Source of the DNA: Acetobacter peroxydans
GTDB lineage: Bacteria > Pseudomonadota > Alphaproteobacteria > Acetobacterales > Acetobacteraceae
DNA length: 64,000 nucleotides
Direction: 5' to 3'
Assembly (NCBI RefSeq): GCF_006539345.1
Contig: NZ_BJMV01000010.1
Span: 1-64,000 of the forward strand
Below the pieces are notes generated by a model. It was given only the letters and a program-made list of their open reading frames with translations. It was not told the DNA's origin and did not search any database. Within the stretch, counting starts at the first letter, position 1; each line of letters starts with the position of its first letter. A program made the translations under genes and the position numbers. This document shows positions 17,881-27,435 of the stretch, piece after piece.

Positions 17881-18818
17881 GCATCTCCCGTCTTGTCTGA
17901 AGGCGCGGTATCGGCCTTCTCCTGCACCGGGTTTGGGGCCGGTTCCGTGGGGGGTGTTTCATCCGTCTCGTTCGGGCCGACACCCATGTAATGGGCAAAA
18001 GCCCCGGCAACAGTGGCGATAAAGCCCAGCGCGCCCACAGGTTTGAGCCATTCCTTCCAGCCCCGCACGACAGGGCTGATAGTCGGATCGGCTGGCAGCC
18101 GGTGGTACAATTCGGGCTTGTCCGCATGGGTCAGCACGTACATCACATGCGTGCCGCCAACACCCGCCGGGTCGTACAGGCCCGCGCCATTATGGCCACG
18201 CCCTTTGAGTTCTTCCACACGCTCGGCGGCCAGATCTTTCATTTCCGCCTTGGAGCCAAAGGAAATCGCGCCGGTGGGGCAGGTTTTCACGCAGGCTGGC
18301 TCCTGCCCGACAGCCACCCTGTCCGCGCAGAGCGTGCATTTATAGGCCCGATTATCCGTTTTACTGATACGCGGAATATCGAACGGGCACCCGGCCACGC
18401 AATACCCGCAGCCGATACACTGTTCGGACTGGAAATCGACAATACCATTGGCAAACTGCAGGATAGCGCCGGGGCTGGGACAGGCCTTCAGGCAGCCCGG
18501 GTCCTCGCAGTGCATACAGCCTTCCTTGCGCAGGAGCCATTCCAGCTTGTCGCTTTCGTCTTCCACCTCGTCAAACCGGATGACTGTCCATGTTTCCGAA
18601 GTCAGATCGGCAGGGTTATCGTAAACCCCCACATTATGGCCGACTTCGTCACGCAGGTCGTTCCATTCGGAACACGCGACCTGACAGCCCTTGCACCCTG
18701 TGCAGAGGGAAACATCAATCAGCTTGGCCACCTCGGTTTCATGACTGCGCGCCTGTGGGGTGGGCGTGAAAGCATTGGTGGCGGAGCGTCTGATGATATC
18801 CTGTGACTGCATACCCAT
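17877..18818 (-). CDS. fdhH: Formate dehydrogenase iron-sulphur (beta) subunit
   Basis: This protein of 313 residues has four [4Fe-4S] cysteine sets: [44 protein letters not shown] and [16 protein letters not shown]-x3-C. A single C-terminal membrane helix ([20 protein letters not shown]) anchors it on the periplasmic side, as in FdnH/FdoH. It carries electrons from the alpha subunit to the cytochrome b subunit. It starts 13 bp after fdhG. Confidence 0.95.
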   Translation of the reverse strand: MGMQSQDIIRRSATNAFTPTPQARSHETEVAKLIDVSLCTGCKGCQVACSEWNDLRDEVGHNVGVYDNPADLTSETWTVIRFDEVEDESDKLEWLLRKEGCMHCEDPGCLKACPSPGAILQFANGIVDFQSEQCIGCGYCVAGCPFDIPRISKTDNRAYKCTLCADRVAVGQEPACVKTCPTGAISFGSKAEMKDLAAERVEELKGRGHNGAGLYDPAGVGGTHVMYVLTHADKPELYHRLPADPTISPVVRGWKEWLKPVGALGFIATVAGAFAHYMGVGPNETDETPPTEPAPNPVQEKADTAPSDKTGDA

Positions 18819-18831
18819 CTTTCAGCGCTCC

Positions 18832-21800
18832 TCAGATTTTCTCGACATTGACAAGGAACGCCTTGAACTCGGGGGTCTGGGAGTTTGCATCCCCCATAGC
18901 CGGCGTGAGCGTATTGGCCAGAAAGCCCTTGCGCGCCGCCCCCTTGAAGCCCCAGTGACAGGGGATACCCACCTGATCGAGCTGCTGCCCCAGCACATTC
19001 AGCCGCTTGAGCCGCTTTGTCACCACCGCCTTGGCCTCGATATACCCGCGCTTGGAAGAAACCCGCACCCGATCACCCGCCGCGATACCCAGCCTTTCCG
19101 CCAGACGGTCACCGATTTCCACAAACTGCTCCGGCTGCATAATGGCGTTTAGTCGTGAATGCTTTGTCCAGTGGCGGAACAGCTCCGTAACCGAATAGGT
19201 CGTGGCCACGTAGGGGAATTGCTCCGGCCCGCCCATACGCGCCACATCATCGGGGAACATGCGTGCAACCGGATTATGCCGCACGGTCTTGCCCAGTGCC
19301 GCCCCAGCAATGGGGCTTTCCGTCGGTTCATAATGCTCGGGGAACGGGCCATCGACCAGCGCCTTGCGGGAAAACAGCCGCGCGACGCCTTCGCTCTGCA
19401 TGATAAACGGCCCGACCCCGCTGCCCGGCGGCGACGTTGGGGGATAATCCGCCACATCCGCCCCGGCCCAGCGTTGCCCGTTCCATTCGATAATCTGACG
19501 GCGCGGGTCCCAGGGCCGCCCCTGCGGGTCAAGAGAGGCGCGGTTGTACAGCAGCCGCCGGTTGGCAGGCCACGCCCAGGCCCAGCCCGGCGTGTTGCCA
19601 AGCCCCGTATCGGTATTGTCGCGCCGCGCCATCTGGTTGCCCGCCTGTGTCCAAGAACCCGCGAAAATCCAGCAGTAGCTACTTGTCGTGCCGTCATCCT
19701 TCATCACGGAGAAATCAGGCAGCAGTTCCCCCTTGCGCAGGACAACGGCGCCGGAAGCATCCTGAATATCAGCCAGCGCGTAACCATTGGCCTCCCGCGC
19801 GACTTCTTCAGCCAAGGGCTCTTCAGGATCGCGGTAGTTCCACTGCATGTTCAGCACAGGTTCGGGGCACGCGCCGCCTTCCTTGGCATACAGGGCGCGC
19901 AGTTTGGTAAAGATCGTGCCCAGAATCCGGCCGTCTCCCCACGCTTCGCCGGGCGGTCTGGCTCCGGCAAAATGCCACTGCACCCACCGCGCGGAATTGA
20001 CGATGGAGCCGTTTTCCTCCGCAAAGCAGGTGGACGGAAGACGGAAGACCTCGGTCTGGATTTCCTTGGGGTTTACGTCGTTATATACGCCCTCATTCTG
20101 CCAGAAATTGGCCGTTTCCGTATCCAGCGGGTCGATCGTTATCAGAAACTTCAGCTTCGACAGTGCCGCGCGCATCTGGTTCTTGTCCGGCATGGCCGCC
20201 AGCGGATTGAAGCCCTGCGCGATATAGCCGTTGACCTTGCCCTGACCCATCAGCTCGAAATAGGCCAGCATGTCATAGCTGCGATCCCACTTGGGCAGCC
20301 AGTCGTACCCCCAGCTATTGGCGGCGGTTGCGTGGTCACCCCAGAGGGTTTTCATCAGGCTGACAAAGAATTTGGGCGTATTGTGCCAGTAATTGACCTC
20401 ACCCTGCTCATCCGCCTTGGGGGTTACCCCCTGCAGATAGGTATCAAGCGTCTGCTGGCTGTCCTTGGGCAGGTTCATGTAACCGGGCAGGCGGGTGGAA
20501 AGCAGGCCCAGATCGGTAAAGCCCTGAATGTTCGAATGTCCCCGCAGGGCGTTCATACCGCCGCCGGGCATACCGATATTGCCGAGCAGCATCTGGATAA
20601 TGGCCGCCGTGCGGATAATCTGCGAGCCATTGGTATGATGCGTCCAGCCCAGCGCGAACAGGATGGTAGCGGTGCGGTCGGGAACACTGGTGCTGGCCAG
20701 TGTCTCGCAGACATGGAGAAAATCCTTCTCGGGCGTGCCGGTAATCTGCGAGACAAGCTCGGGCGTATAGCGGCTGGCGTGTTCGCGCAGCAGGTTGAGC
20801 ACACAGCGCGGATTTTGCAGCGTGGGGTCTTTCTTCGCGTATCCCTGCCCGTCACGCTCATATTCCCATGAGGACATGTCGTAGCTGCGCGTTTTCGCGT
20901 CGTAGCCGGTGAACAGGCCATCATGAAACTGGAAGTCATCGCGCACGATCAGGGCCGCGTTGGTATACGCCGCAACATACTCATGCTGGATTTTATCATG
21001 CGACAGCAGGTAATTGACGACGCCGAGCAGGAACGCCGCATCGGACCCCGCCCGGATCGGCGCGTAGAAGTCCGCCACAGCCGCACTGCGGTTGAAGCGC
21101 GGGTCCACCACCATCACATGTGCCGCGTTACGAATCTTGGCTTCCACCACCCATTTGAAACCAACCGGGTGCGCTTCCGCCGGGTTGCCGCCCATGATCA
21201 GCACGACATTGGCGTTCTTGATATCCACCCAGCTATTGGTCATGGCTCCACGCCCGAGGCTTGAGCCCAGGGCGGCCACAGTCGGCCCGTGGCAGAGCCG
21301 CGCCTGACAGTCCAGCGCGACAATGCCCATCGCGCGGGCAAACTTGAAATCAAGCAGCCCCGTTTCATTGCTGGCAGCGGATGAGGCCAACATACCGGTG
21401 CTGATCCAGCGATTGACGCGCTCACCCTTCTCGTTGGTCTGGATGAAGTTTTTGTCCCGGTCATCCTTGAGAAGGCGGGCAATCCGGTCGGTGGCCTCCT
21501 CCCAGCTTATGCGCGTCCATTCCTGACTGCCGGGCGCACGGTAGGACGGATATTGCAGGCGGCTTTCGCTATGGATGAAATCAACCAGCCCCGCCCCCTT
21601 GGGGCAGAGGGAGCCACGGCTCACAGGGTGATCCGGATCGCCTTCGATATGGAAGATGGAGGGCTTGGCGTTTTTGGCGCCGTCGCCCAGAGAATACATC
21701 AGAATCCCGCAGCCGACGGAACAGTAGGTGCAGTTGTTCCGTGTCTCACGCGCACGGAGCAGCTTGTACTGCCGTGTTTCCTGCGCCTGCACGCGGGGCG

Positions 21801-21885
21801 GGACAAACCCAAGGGCAACAGCACTGGCACCTGCGACGCACGTGCCGGTGTTCACCAAAAACGCTCTGCGCCCGAGGCTCGTCAT
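18832..21885 (-). CDS. fdhG: Formate dehydrogenase catalytic (alpha) subunit, Cys form, Tat-exported
   Basis: This bis-MGD enzyme of 1017 residues oxidises formate to CO2 in the periplasm. It begins MTSLGRRAFL with a twin-arginine signal, then a hydrophobic stretch ending PPRVQA. The [4Fe-4S] site is C52-x2-C55-x3-C59 and C94 followed by the conserved K96. The active-site residue is Cys198 in RLCHGPTVAALG, where E. coli FdnG/FdoG have selenocysteine. ATG 21885 has AGGA upstream; the frame runs 17 codons further but breaks the signal peptide. A perfect FNR/FixK-type box precedes it. Confidence 0.95.
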   Translation of the reverse strand: MTSLGRRAFLVNTGTCVAGASAVALGFVPPRVQAQETRQYKLLRARETRNNCTYCSVGCGILMYSLGDGAKNAKPSIFHIEGDPDHPVSRGSLCPKGAGLVDFIHSESRLQYPSYRAPGSQEWTRISWEEATDRIARLLKDDRDKNFIQTNEKGERVNRWISTGMLASSAASNETGLLDFKFARAMGIVALDCQARLCHGPTVAALGSSLGRGAMTNSWVDIKNANVVLIMGGNPAEAHPVGFKWVVEAKIRNAAHVMVVDPRFNRSAAVADFYAPIRAGSDAAFLLGVVNYLLSHDKIQHEYVAAYTNAALIVRDDFQFHDGLFTGYDAKTRSYDMSSWEYERDGQGYAKKDPTLQNPRCVLNLLREHASRYTPELVSQITGTPEKDFLHVCETLASTSVPDRTATILFALGWTHHTNGSQIIRTAAIIQMLLGNIGMPGGGMNALRGHSNIQGFTDLGLLSTRLPGYMNLPKDSQQTLDTYLQGVTPKADEQGEVNYWHNTPKFFVSLMKTLWGDHATAANSWGYDWLPKWDRSYDMLAYFELMGQGKVNGYIAQGFNPLAAMPDKNQMRAALSKLKFLITIDPLDTETANFWQNEGVYNDVNPKEIQTEVFRLPSTCFAEENGSIVNSARWVQWHFAGARPPGEAWGDGRILGTIFTKLRALYAKEGGACPEPVLNMQWNYRDPEEPLAEEVAREANGYALADIQDASGAVVLRKGELLPDFSVMKDDGTTSSYCWIFAGSWTQAGNQMARRDNTDTGLGNTPGWAWAWPANRRLLYNRASLDPQGRPWDPRRQIIEWNGQRWAGADVADYPPTSPPGSGVGPFIMQSEGVARLFSRKALVDGPFPEHYEPTESPIAGAALGKTVRHNPVARMFPDDVARMGGPEQFPYVATTYSVTELFRHWTKHSRLNAIMQPEQFVEIGDRLAERLGIAAGDRVRVSSKRGYIEAKAVVTKRLKRLNVLGQQLDQVGIPCHWGFKGAARKGFLANTLTPAMGDANSQTPEFKAFLVNVEKI

Positions 21886-21954
21886 AGGGAAATGTCCTGT
21901 TATTCTGATCGCGGAAGTCGATAATATTTTAAACACGCATGTTTTACTATGTCT

Positions 21955-21968
21955 TTGATCCCAATCAA
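21955..21968. promoter_or_regulatory. Perfect FNR/FixK-type box upstream of fdhG
   Basis: TTGAT-CCCA-ATCAA matches the FNR/FixK consensus TTGAT-N4-ATCAA at every defined base. Its centre lies about 76 bp upstream of the fdhG start codon, a fitting place for activation from around -41 with a short leader. This suggests the formate dehydrogenase operon is induced at low oxygen. The gap 21886-22105 holds no gene. Confidence 0.75.
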
Positions 21969-22105
21969 GACATTGTGTTCAATGGTTTTAAATTTCTGAG
22001 GCGCTTTCACTGTGTCTGTATATGACGAATTATAGTGATTAACTTGGCACTATTTACCGCCATAACCAGACATGGCCATTTTTGAACCAGCCCGGCCTGT
22101 TCCGT

Positions 22106-22963
22106 TTATCGCCCGACCAGACGACGGGCACCGCAGAACACAAACTGCCTGTGCGGCCGGGCAATGGCGATAACGGTCTGGTTCATCCGTTCAGCCAGCT
22201 TCAGCGCGCGCCCTGTCGGGGCGGACACGGCCACCACCGTATCCATGCCAGCACGCACGGTCTTGAGCGCCATTTCAAACGAATACCGGCTGGTCAGCAC
22301 GCAGATCCCGCCTGAAGGCAGGAGACCGCCGCGCATCCGCGCGCCTATCAGCTTGTCCAACGCGTTATGTCGCCCGACATCCTCGCGCGTGAGCACAATA
22401 CGCCCCTGCGGGTCTGCCCAGGCCGCACCATGCACCATGTGGGTGGCGGCGTTCAACGTCTGGCACGCCTCAAGCGCCTGAAGGGCGTTACGCACGGCGT
22501 CGGCGGTAATCGTGCCGTCCCATGCAAACGGCGCGCAGCCTACCGCGTCGGGGGCGGGCACTTCATCACTCCCACACAGACCGCAGCTCGAATGGCCCGT
22601 CTGGGCGCGCGGCCTGCGCCGAAGCAGCAGAGCCAGCCGCTCCCCCGTAATGGTAATATGCAACGCCAGACCGTCGCCCTCATCCGCAATGGTAACAGCG
22701 CGTATCTGCTCCGCGCTGTCCACGATCTGTTCGGTCAGGCAGTAGCCAAACGCAAAATCTTCCAGATCATCCGGTGTCAGCATCATGGTGCCGTGGGGAA
22801 AAATACTGTTGAAAACCAGCCTGACCGGCACTTCATCCGCAACATTGAGCGCCAGCGGCGTGTCCGGGGTATCCAATGCCGTTACGTCCAGCGTTTCAAA
22901 CAGGGGACGTGCAGGCCGGGGCTCCGCGCCCTTGCTGGCCTTTTCACTCACCACAAACACCAT
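22106..22963 (-). CDS. fdhD: Formate dehydrogenase sulphurtransferase FdhD
   Basis: This protein of 285 residues carries sulphur from a cysteine desulphurase to the Mo site of formate dehydrogenase. The active-site loop C-x2-C is visible as SSCGLCGSDEVP. Other family motifs are DDLEDFAFGYCLTEQI, TREDVGRHNALDKLIG and LTSRYSFEMALK. Its start overlaps the end of mobA by 20 bp, so mobA-fdhD form one transcript upstream of fdhGHIE. Confidence 0.95.
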   Translation of the reverse strand: MVFVVSEKASKGAEPRPARPLFETLDVTALDTPDTPLALNVADEVPVRLVFNSIFPHGTMMLTPDDLEDFAFGYCLTEQIVDSAEQIRAVTIADEGDGLALHITITGERLALLLRRRPRAQTGHSSCGLCGSDEVPAPDAVGCAPFAWDGTITADAVRNALQALEACQTLNAATHMVHGAAWADPQGRIVLTREDVGRHNALDKLIGARMRGGLLPSGGICVLTSRYSFEMALKTVRAGMDTVVAVSAPTGRALKLAERMNQTVIAIARPHRQFVFCGARRLVGR

Positions 22964-23585
22964 CGCGCCTGTTTTCCATCATCTCAACGGCCCTTTCGCG
23001 CTCTTCCCCGGTATTGACGTTGTTCAGCACCGCAGGGTTACGGGCTGATAAAACCCGCGTGGTCTCACCGGTCAAAACCTTACGCGGGCTCAACGCTCCC
23101 GCCGTGACCTGCTGGCACAGCAGCGCAAGGGCGGGCGGTTCCCAGATGGTGCAAAGCGGTTCGGGCAGGCCATCATACGCACTGCGGAATGCCACGGCAT
23201 GATAGCGGGGGTCACGCGCGGCAATCAGGGCGTCAAGGCTGGCACCGTCCATCAACGGCATATCGCAGGCCAGCACCAGCCATGCGGCTTCGGGATATGC
23301 TGTGTGCGCCGCGACAAGGCCCGCCGTTGGGCCGCAATTCTCAAGCGTATCAACAATGACCGGATACTGCCGCCGCAACGGGTCGTGACACTGTGCCTCC
23401 CGCAGCGAGACAAAACAGGACGCAACACGCGCGCTGAGCAGGGTAAACGCCCTGACAAGCTGTGGCCGCCCTGCATAGGGTAGAGCCGCCTTGTCCGTAC
23501 CCATGCGCTGGCTCAGCCCCCCTGTCAGCACGAGGCCGAAAAGCGGGGCGCGCATACCCTGCATGGATGAGCTTCCGGCATTCAT
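22944..23585 (-). CDS. mobA: Molybdenum cofactor guanylyltransferase MobA
   Basis: This protein of 213 residues attaches GMP to the molybdenum cofactor to make MGD. The nucleotide-binding motif LVLTGGLSQRMGTDKAAL lies at about residues 18-35 (usually LAGGxSxRMGxDK). LVLACDMPLMDGASL carries the metal-binding aspartate. ATG 23585 is the first of three near starts (also Met8 and Met11). It is transcribed with fdhD. Confidence 0.92.
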   Translation of the reverse strand: MNAGSSSMQGMRAPLFGLVLTGGLSQRMGTDKAALPYAGRPQLVRAFTLLSARVASCFVSLREAQCHDPLRRQYPVIVDTLENCGPTAGLVAAHTAYPEAAWLVLACDMPLMDGASLDALIAARDPRYHAVAFRSAYDGLPEPLCTIWEPPALALLCQQVTAGALSPRKVLTGETTRVLSARNPAVLNNVNTGEERERAVEMMENRRDGVCGE

Positions 23586-23828
23586 GGAATGACCCTCGGT
23601 TTTCTGGAAACCTTTTTATCCGACCGCAATGCGGGTTGCATACCCCCGCAACTGGCCGGATGCTCCGCCTCCATTCCTTCCCTCATGGAAGAAATGCAGT
23701 GCCATTCGCCCTGATACCCCTGAAGGAAAGGAAAGCCTACACAGGGTTCATGCAGTATGCGCCTGAAACAGCAACCAGTCAGGGTCGTTTCAGCCGTATG
23801 ACCCCCATTACAGGAACAGAGGCCCCTT

Positions 23829-24827
23829 ATGCTCGTTGATGGAAAATGGGTTGAAAACTGGCAGCCCGTGCAGAACAAGGATGCAAAAGGCGGTTTTGTC
23901 CGCCAGACCTCTTCCTTTCGGAGCTGGGTTACGCCGGATGGACGGCCCGGCCCCACCGGCCATGGCGGGTTTACCGCCGAAAAAGGACGCTACCACCTGT
24001 ATGTGGCGCTGATCTGCCCGTGGGCGTCCCGCACATTGATCGCCCGCAGGCTGAAAGGGCTACAGCAGAGCGTATCCGTGTCCGTCGTGGAGCCCTGTCT
24101 GACCGATCAGGGCTGGCGCTTCGGCACCTATCCGGGAGCGGATCAGGACACGCTCAACGGCGCGACATGGATGCATGAACTCTACACCCGCGCAGACCCG
24201 CATTTTACTGGCCGCGCAACAGTGCCGGTGCTGTGGGACAAGCAAACGCAGACCATCGTCAACAATGAGTCCGCCGATATTGTCCGCATGTTCAACAGCG
24301 GCTTCGGCGCTCTGGCCTCGGCGGAATATGATCTTTACCCCGAAGCCCTGCGCGCGCAGATTGATGCGCTTAACGAGCCCCTGTACCAGCGGCTCAACAA
24401 CGGGGTTTACCGCGCAGGATTTGCCACCACGCAGGACGCCTACGAAGAAGCTTTCCGCGATGTCTTTGGGATGCTCGACACGCTCGAAGCCCGGCTGGCC
24501 AAACACGATGGCTGGCTTGTGGGGGATGTGCTGACAGAAACCGACATCCGGCTGTTTGTCACGCTTGTGCGTTTTGACGCTGCCTATCACGGGCTTTTCA
24601 AATGCAACCGCCAGCGCATTGCAGACTACCCGGCTCTCAGCCGCCATCTTGAACGGATGCTGGCTGTGCCCGGCGTTGCAGAAACGGTTAATCTTGATCA
24701 CATCAAAAAAGGCTACTACTCGATCAAGGCCCTCAACCCCACCACAATCGTCCCGCTCGGCCCTGATCTGGCATGGGCCAACCGCCTTGGCCACAGGGCT
24801 GGCAGTGCGCCTGCCATCGGGCAATAA
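23829..24827 (+). CDS. Glutathionyl-hydroquinone reductase (Xi-class glutathione transferase)
   Basis: This protein of 332 residues matches the YqjG/ECM4 family, which reduces glutathionyl-hydroquinones using glutathione. The active-site Cys63 lies in YVALICPWASRTLIARRLKGL, followed by the family insert with the SVVEPCLTDQGWRF segment, then VPVLWDKQTQTIVNNESADI and an all-helical C-terminal domain. It is followed in the same direction by a LysR regulator gene, which probably controls it in response to quinone or electrophile stress. The 243 bp upstream (23586-23828) show no gene. Confidence 0.92.
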   Translation: MLVDGKWVENWQPVQNKDAKGGFVRQTSSFRSWVTPDGRPGPTGHGGFTAEKGRYHLYVALICPWASRTLIARRLKGLQQSVSVSVVEPCLTDQGWRFGTYPGADQDTLNGATWMHELYTRADPHFTGRATVPVLWDKQTQTIVNNESADIVRMFNSGFGALASAEYDLYPEALRAQIDALNEPLYQRLNNGVYRAGFATTQDAYEEAFRDVFGMLDTLEARLAKHDGWLVGDVLTETDIRLFVTLVRFDAAYHGLFKCNRQRIADYPALSRHLERMLAVPGVAETVNLDHIKKGYYSIKALNPTTIVPLGPDLAWANRLGHRAGSAPAIGQ

Positions 24828-24901
24828 TTCAGCATTGAGGACGTGCCAGCCGCCAGCCGGACAGCGAGGGGTGTCACGCATTCACTATAAGGGCACCCTG
24901 T

Positions 24902-25819
24902 ATGGTTGATCGCATCAGTCTGGACCGTCTGTTCGTCTCCGTTCTCGAAACAGGCAGTTTCGTCGCGGCGTCCGAGCGTATGGGGGTGAGCAGCGGTCAG
25001 GCCTCCAAGATGCTGTCCCGGCTTGAAGCCGATCTGGGTGTCCAGCTTATCAAACGCACCACCCGCGCCCTTTCCCCAACGGAAATCGGACAGGTTTATT
25101 ACGAGCGCATCAAGGTTCTGCTCGAACAGCGTGATGAACTGGATGCCTCCATACGCAACACCAGTGGTGCGCCTTCCGGCCGCCTGCGTATCACAGCGCC
25201 TATGTCGTTCGGCTCAGCCCAGCTCATGCCCGCTCTGCTGGATTTTGCCGAGCACTACCCAACCCTGAAATTCGACGTCAGTTTTTCCGACCGTCTGGCT
25301 GATCTGATCGAGGAGGGCTTTGATCTGGCTGTACGCATCGGTCAGTTGTCAGACAGCAGCCTGATCGCACGCAGGCTCTGCGATGCCAGAATTGTCATGG
25401 TTGCCTCTCCTGCCTATATCGCAACGCATGGTCTGCCGAACGCTCCGGAAGACCTGACCCATCATGAATGTATTATCGACACCAACTTCCGTAATCCCCA
25501 TAGCTGGCCTTTCCGCAATCCGGTATCCGGCCAGTCCGTTACGATTCCGGTCACAGGGCGGATCACCCTTTCCAATGGCGAGGCCTGCCTTATGGCGGCC
25601 GAGCGCGGACTTGGCATAGCCCTGCTGCCGAGCTTTATTGCCGGGCCAAAAATCCGCGAGGGCAAGCTTGTTCCGCTGTTGCGCGATGCAGAGTCTCCCC
25701 CTCTTGGGGTTCATGCGCTCTATCCGCCTGCCCGCCACCTTGCCCTGAAAGTACGTGTGCTATCCGATTTTCTGACTGACTATTTCAGGGGCCGTCCGGA
25801 ATGGGACGAGGGCTGGTAA
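24902..25819 (+). CDS. LysR family transcriptional regulator
   Basis: The protein has 305 residues. The N-terminal DNA-binding domain (MVDRISLDRLFVSVLETGSF, then GVSSGQASKMLSRLEADLGVQLIKRTTRAL) is of the AaeR/DmlR type, followed by an effector domain (GRLRITAPMSFG, DLAVRIGQLSDSSLIARRL). It lies 74 bp after the hydroquinone reductase gene and is the likely regulator of it. It converges on fixX with only 10 bp between stops and no terminator-like hairpin. Confidence 0.85.
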   Translation: MVDRISLDRLFVSVLETGSFVAASERMGVSSGQASKMLSRLEADLGVQLIKRTTRALSPTEIGQVYYERIKVLLEQRDELDASIRNTSGAPSGRLRITAPMSFGSAQLMPALLDFAEHYPTLKFDVSFSDRLADLIEEGFDLAVRIGQLSDSSLIARRLCDARIVMVASPAYIATHGLPNAPEDLTHHECIIDTNFRNPHSWPFRNPVSGQSVTIPVTGRITLSNGEACLMAAERGLGIALLPSFIAGPKIREGKLVPLLRDAESPPLGVHALYPPARHLALKVRVLSDFLTDYFRGRPEWDEGW

Positions 25820-25829
25820 AAAGTGTCGT

Positions 25830-26120
25830 TCAGCCGAACTTGAACAGAACGCCAAACCCGCCCCGCGGATAGCTCCACTCAATCTCGCCCGTGTCCTGAC
25901 ATACGACGCGGCATGTCCCGCATTCCATACAGCCATCGGCAACGATTTCCACCTGCCCATGCTCGTTTTTGCTGTAACAGCCCGCCGGGCAGACATGCAC
26001 CATGGACTGCAATGCCTCCGACGGGGTTTCATGCGGCGTAACGCGGATATGCGGCTGCCCTGTATCGACAATATAGCGGTTCTGAAAAAGACGGTTTTCA
26101 ATAGTGTCGCTCATCGCCAT
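25830..26120 (-). CDS. fixX: Ferredoxin-like protein FixX
   Basis: This protein of 96 residues has a ferredoxin fold with one [4Fe-4S] set visible ([11 protein letters not shown]) and the preceding CPAGCY cysteine. It is the last component of the FixABCX electron-bifurcating complex, which sends low-potential electrons from NADH towards ferredoxin/flavodoxin and nitrogenase. It overlaps fixC by 10 bp. Met3 at 26114 is an alternative start. Confidence 0.95.
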   Translation of the reverse strand: MAMSDTIENRLFQNRYIVDTGQPHIRVTPHETPSEALQSMVHVCPAGCYSKNEHGQVEIVADGCMECGTCRVVCQDTGEIEWSYPRGGFGVLFKFG

Positions 26121-27421
26121 GCCCTCGCCAGTTTGACAGCATCTCCAAGAAGTCCCAGCCCACGCGCGTGCCAGGCGGCCTTTACAATGGCGTTTTCCTT
26201 GGCTTTCTTATCGCGCCCATCCACGCGGAACCATGTCTGGGCCGCACCGTTCATCAACCGTGGATACAGATCCATGATCGTGCTGCCCTGTTTTTCCAGC
26301 ATGCGTGGAACATCCTTGTATTTTTTCATATCCTTCATAACGAAGGAATTTTCCAGGCGCTTCCTGTAAGCGCCCAGCGCCTGCCGCGTACAACGCTGCC
26401 CCTGCCTGTGCAGATCAATAATGGTTTCAGCAGCAAGACGCCCCGTGGTCATGGCAAGGTTTGAACCTTCCCGGTGAACGGCGTTGACAAAATGTCCCGC
26501 GTCGCCAACGGCAATCCAGCCATCTCCTGCCAGTTCTGGAATAGCCCTGTACCCGCCTTCAGGAATCAGATGGGCGGCATATTCCTTCATTTCCGAACCT
26601 TCCAGAAGACTACGGATGGAAGGATGTGCCTTGAAACGGTCAAGCAACTGATAGGGTGAACATTTACCAACGCGGCTCAGATCGCTGACCAGACAGCCGA
26701 TACCGATGGAAATGGACTCCCTGTTCGTGTAAAGAAAAGCGGTCCCCACCATACCTTCCGTGATCGTGCCCATGGCTTCAATCACGACGCCTTCCCCGCC
26801 CGTAATATTAAAGCGGCTTTCTATTGTTTCCTGTGGCAGAAAGTGCATTTCCTTGACGGCCAGAGCAACATCCTCCGCCCTCAGTTCAGGCCGCAGGCCG
26901 GATCGTTGCCCGACAAGAGCGTTGACCCCTTCCGCCAGCACCACCACATCGGCGTAATAGCCATCCCCCTCCCGGTCGGTCTGCACACCGATGACGCGCC
27001 CCTGAGCATCACGCAGCAGGTCGGTAACGGTGGTTTCATACAGAACGGTCGCACCAGCGTCCCGCACCTGACGGTTGAACCACTTATCGAACTGCGCGCG
27101 AATAATCGTGTAGCGGTTGGGCCGTTCCTCGTTATAATCGTCGCTACGATGGTGCATCCCGGTGTGGCCCTTGTCATCCATCATCCAGATACGCTGCTCG
27201 ACAATGTGTCGTTCAAGAGGCGCTTCCTCACGGAAATCAGGAATCATCTGCTCAAGGGCATCGGCATAGAGAATGGCGCCCTGCACGTTTTTAGACCCGG
27301 CATATTCACCGCGTTCGATCTGCAGGACGTTCAGCCCGGCTCGGGCCATCGTATAGGCGGCAGCATTGCCAGAAGGTCCGGCCCCCACCACAATGGCATC
27401 GAATCTTGTCGTGTTGCTCAT
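26111..27421 (-). CDS. fixC: Electron-transfer flavoprotein-quinone oxidoreductase FixC
   Basis: This protein of 436 residues has an N-terminal FAD-binding Rossmann motif ([22 protein letters not shown]) and the family segments [15 protein letters not shown] and [19 protein letters not shown]. It is the quinone-facing flavoprotein of the FixABCX complex. It lies 14 bp after fixB. Confidence 0.95.
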   Translation of the reverse strand: MSNTTRFDAIVVGAGPSGNAAAYTMARAGLNVLQIERGEYAGSKNVQGAILYADALEQMIPDFREEAPLERHIVEQRIWMMDDKGHTGMHHRSDDYNEERPNRYTIIRAQFDKWFNRQVRDAGATVLYETTVTDLLRDAQGRVIGVQTDREGDGYYADVVVLAEGVNALVGQRSGLRPELRAEDVALAVKEMHFLPQETIESRFNITGGEGVVIEAMGTITEGMVGTAFLYTNRESISIGIGCLVSDLSRVGKCSPYQLLDRFKAHPSIRSLLEGSEMKEYAAHLIPEGGYRAIPELAGDGWIAVGDAGHFVNAVHREGSNLAMTTGRLAAETIIDLHRQGQRCTRQALGAYRKRLENSFVMKDMKKYKDVPRMLEKQGSTIMDLYPRLMNGAAQTWFRVDGRDKKAKENAIVKAAWHARGLGLLGDAVKLARAWR

Positions 27422-27435
27422 GGCTTTTTCTCCCT

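Noticed and set aside
19159-20871. Long plus-strand open frame opposite fdhG
   Set aside because: Antisense to a strongly conserved catalytic subunit; no motif or ribosome site supports it.
21280-21310. In-frame selenocysteine codon in fdhG
   Set aside because: The active-site codon is TGC (Cys), not TGA, and the frame is open throughout.
22045-22062. Plus-strand TGGCAC sequence upstream of fdhG as a sigma-54 promoter
   Set aside because: The GC element is one base out of register, and the strand points away from fdhG and into convergent fdhD.
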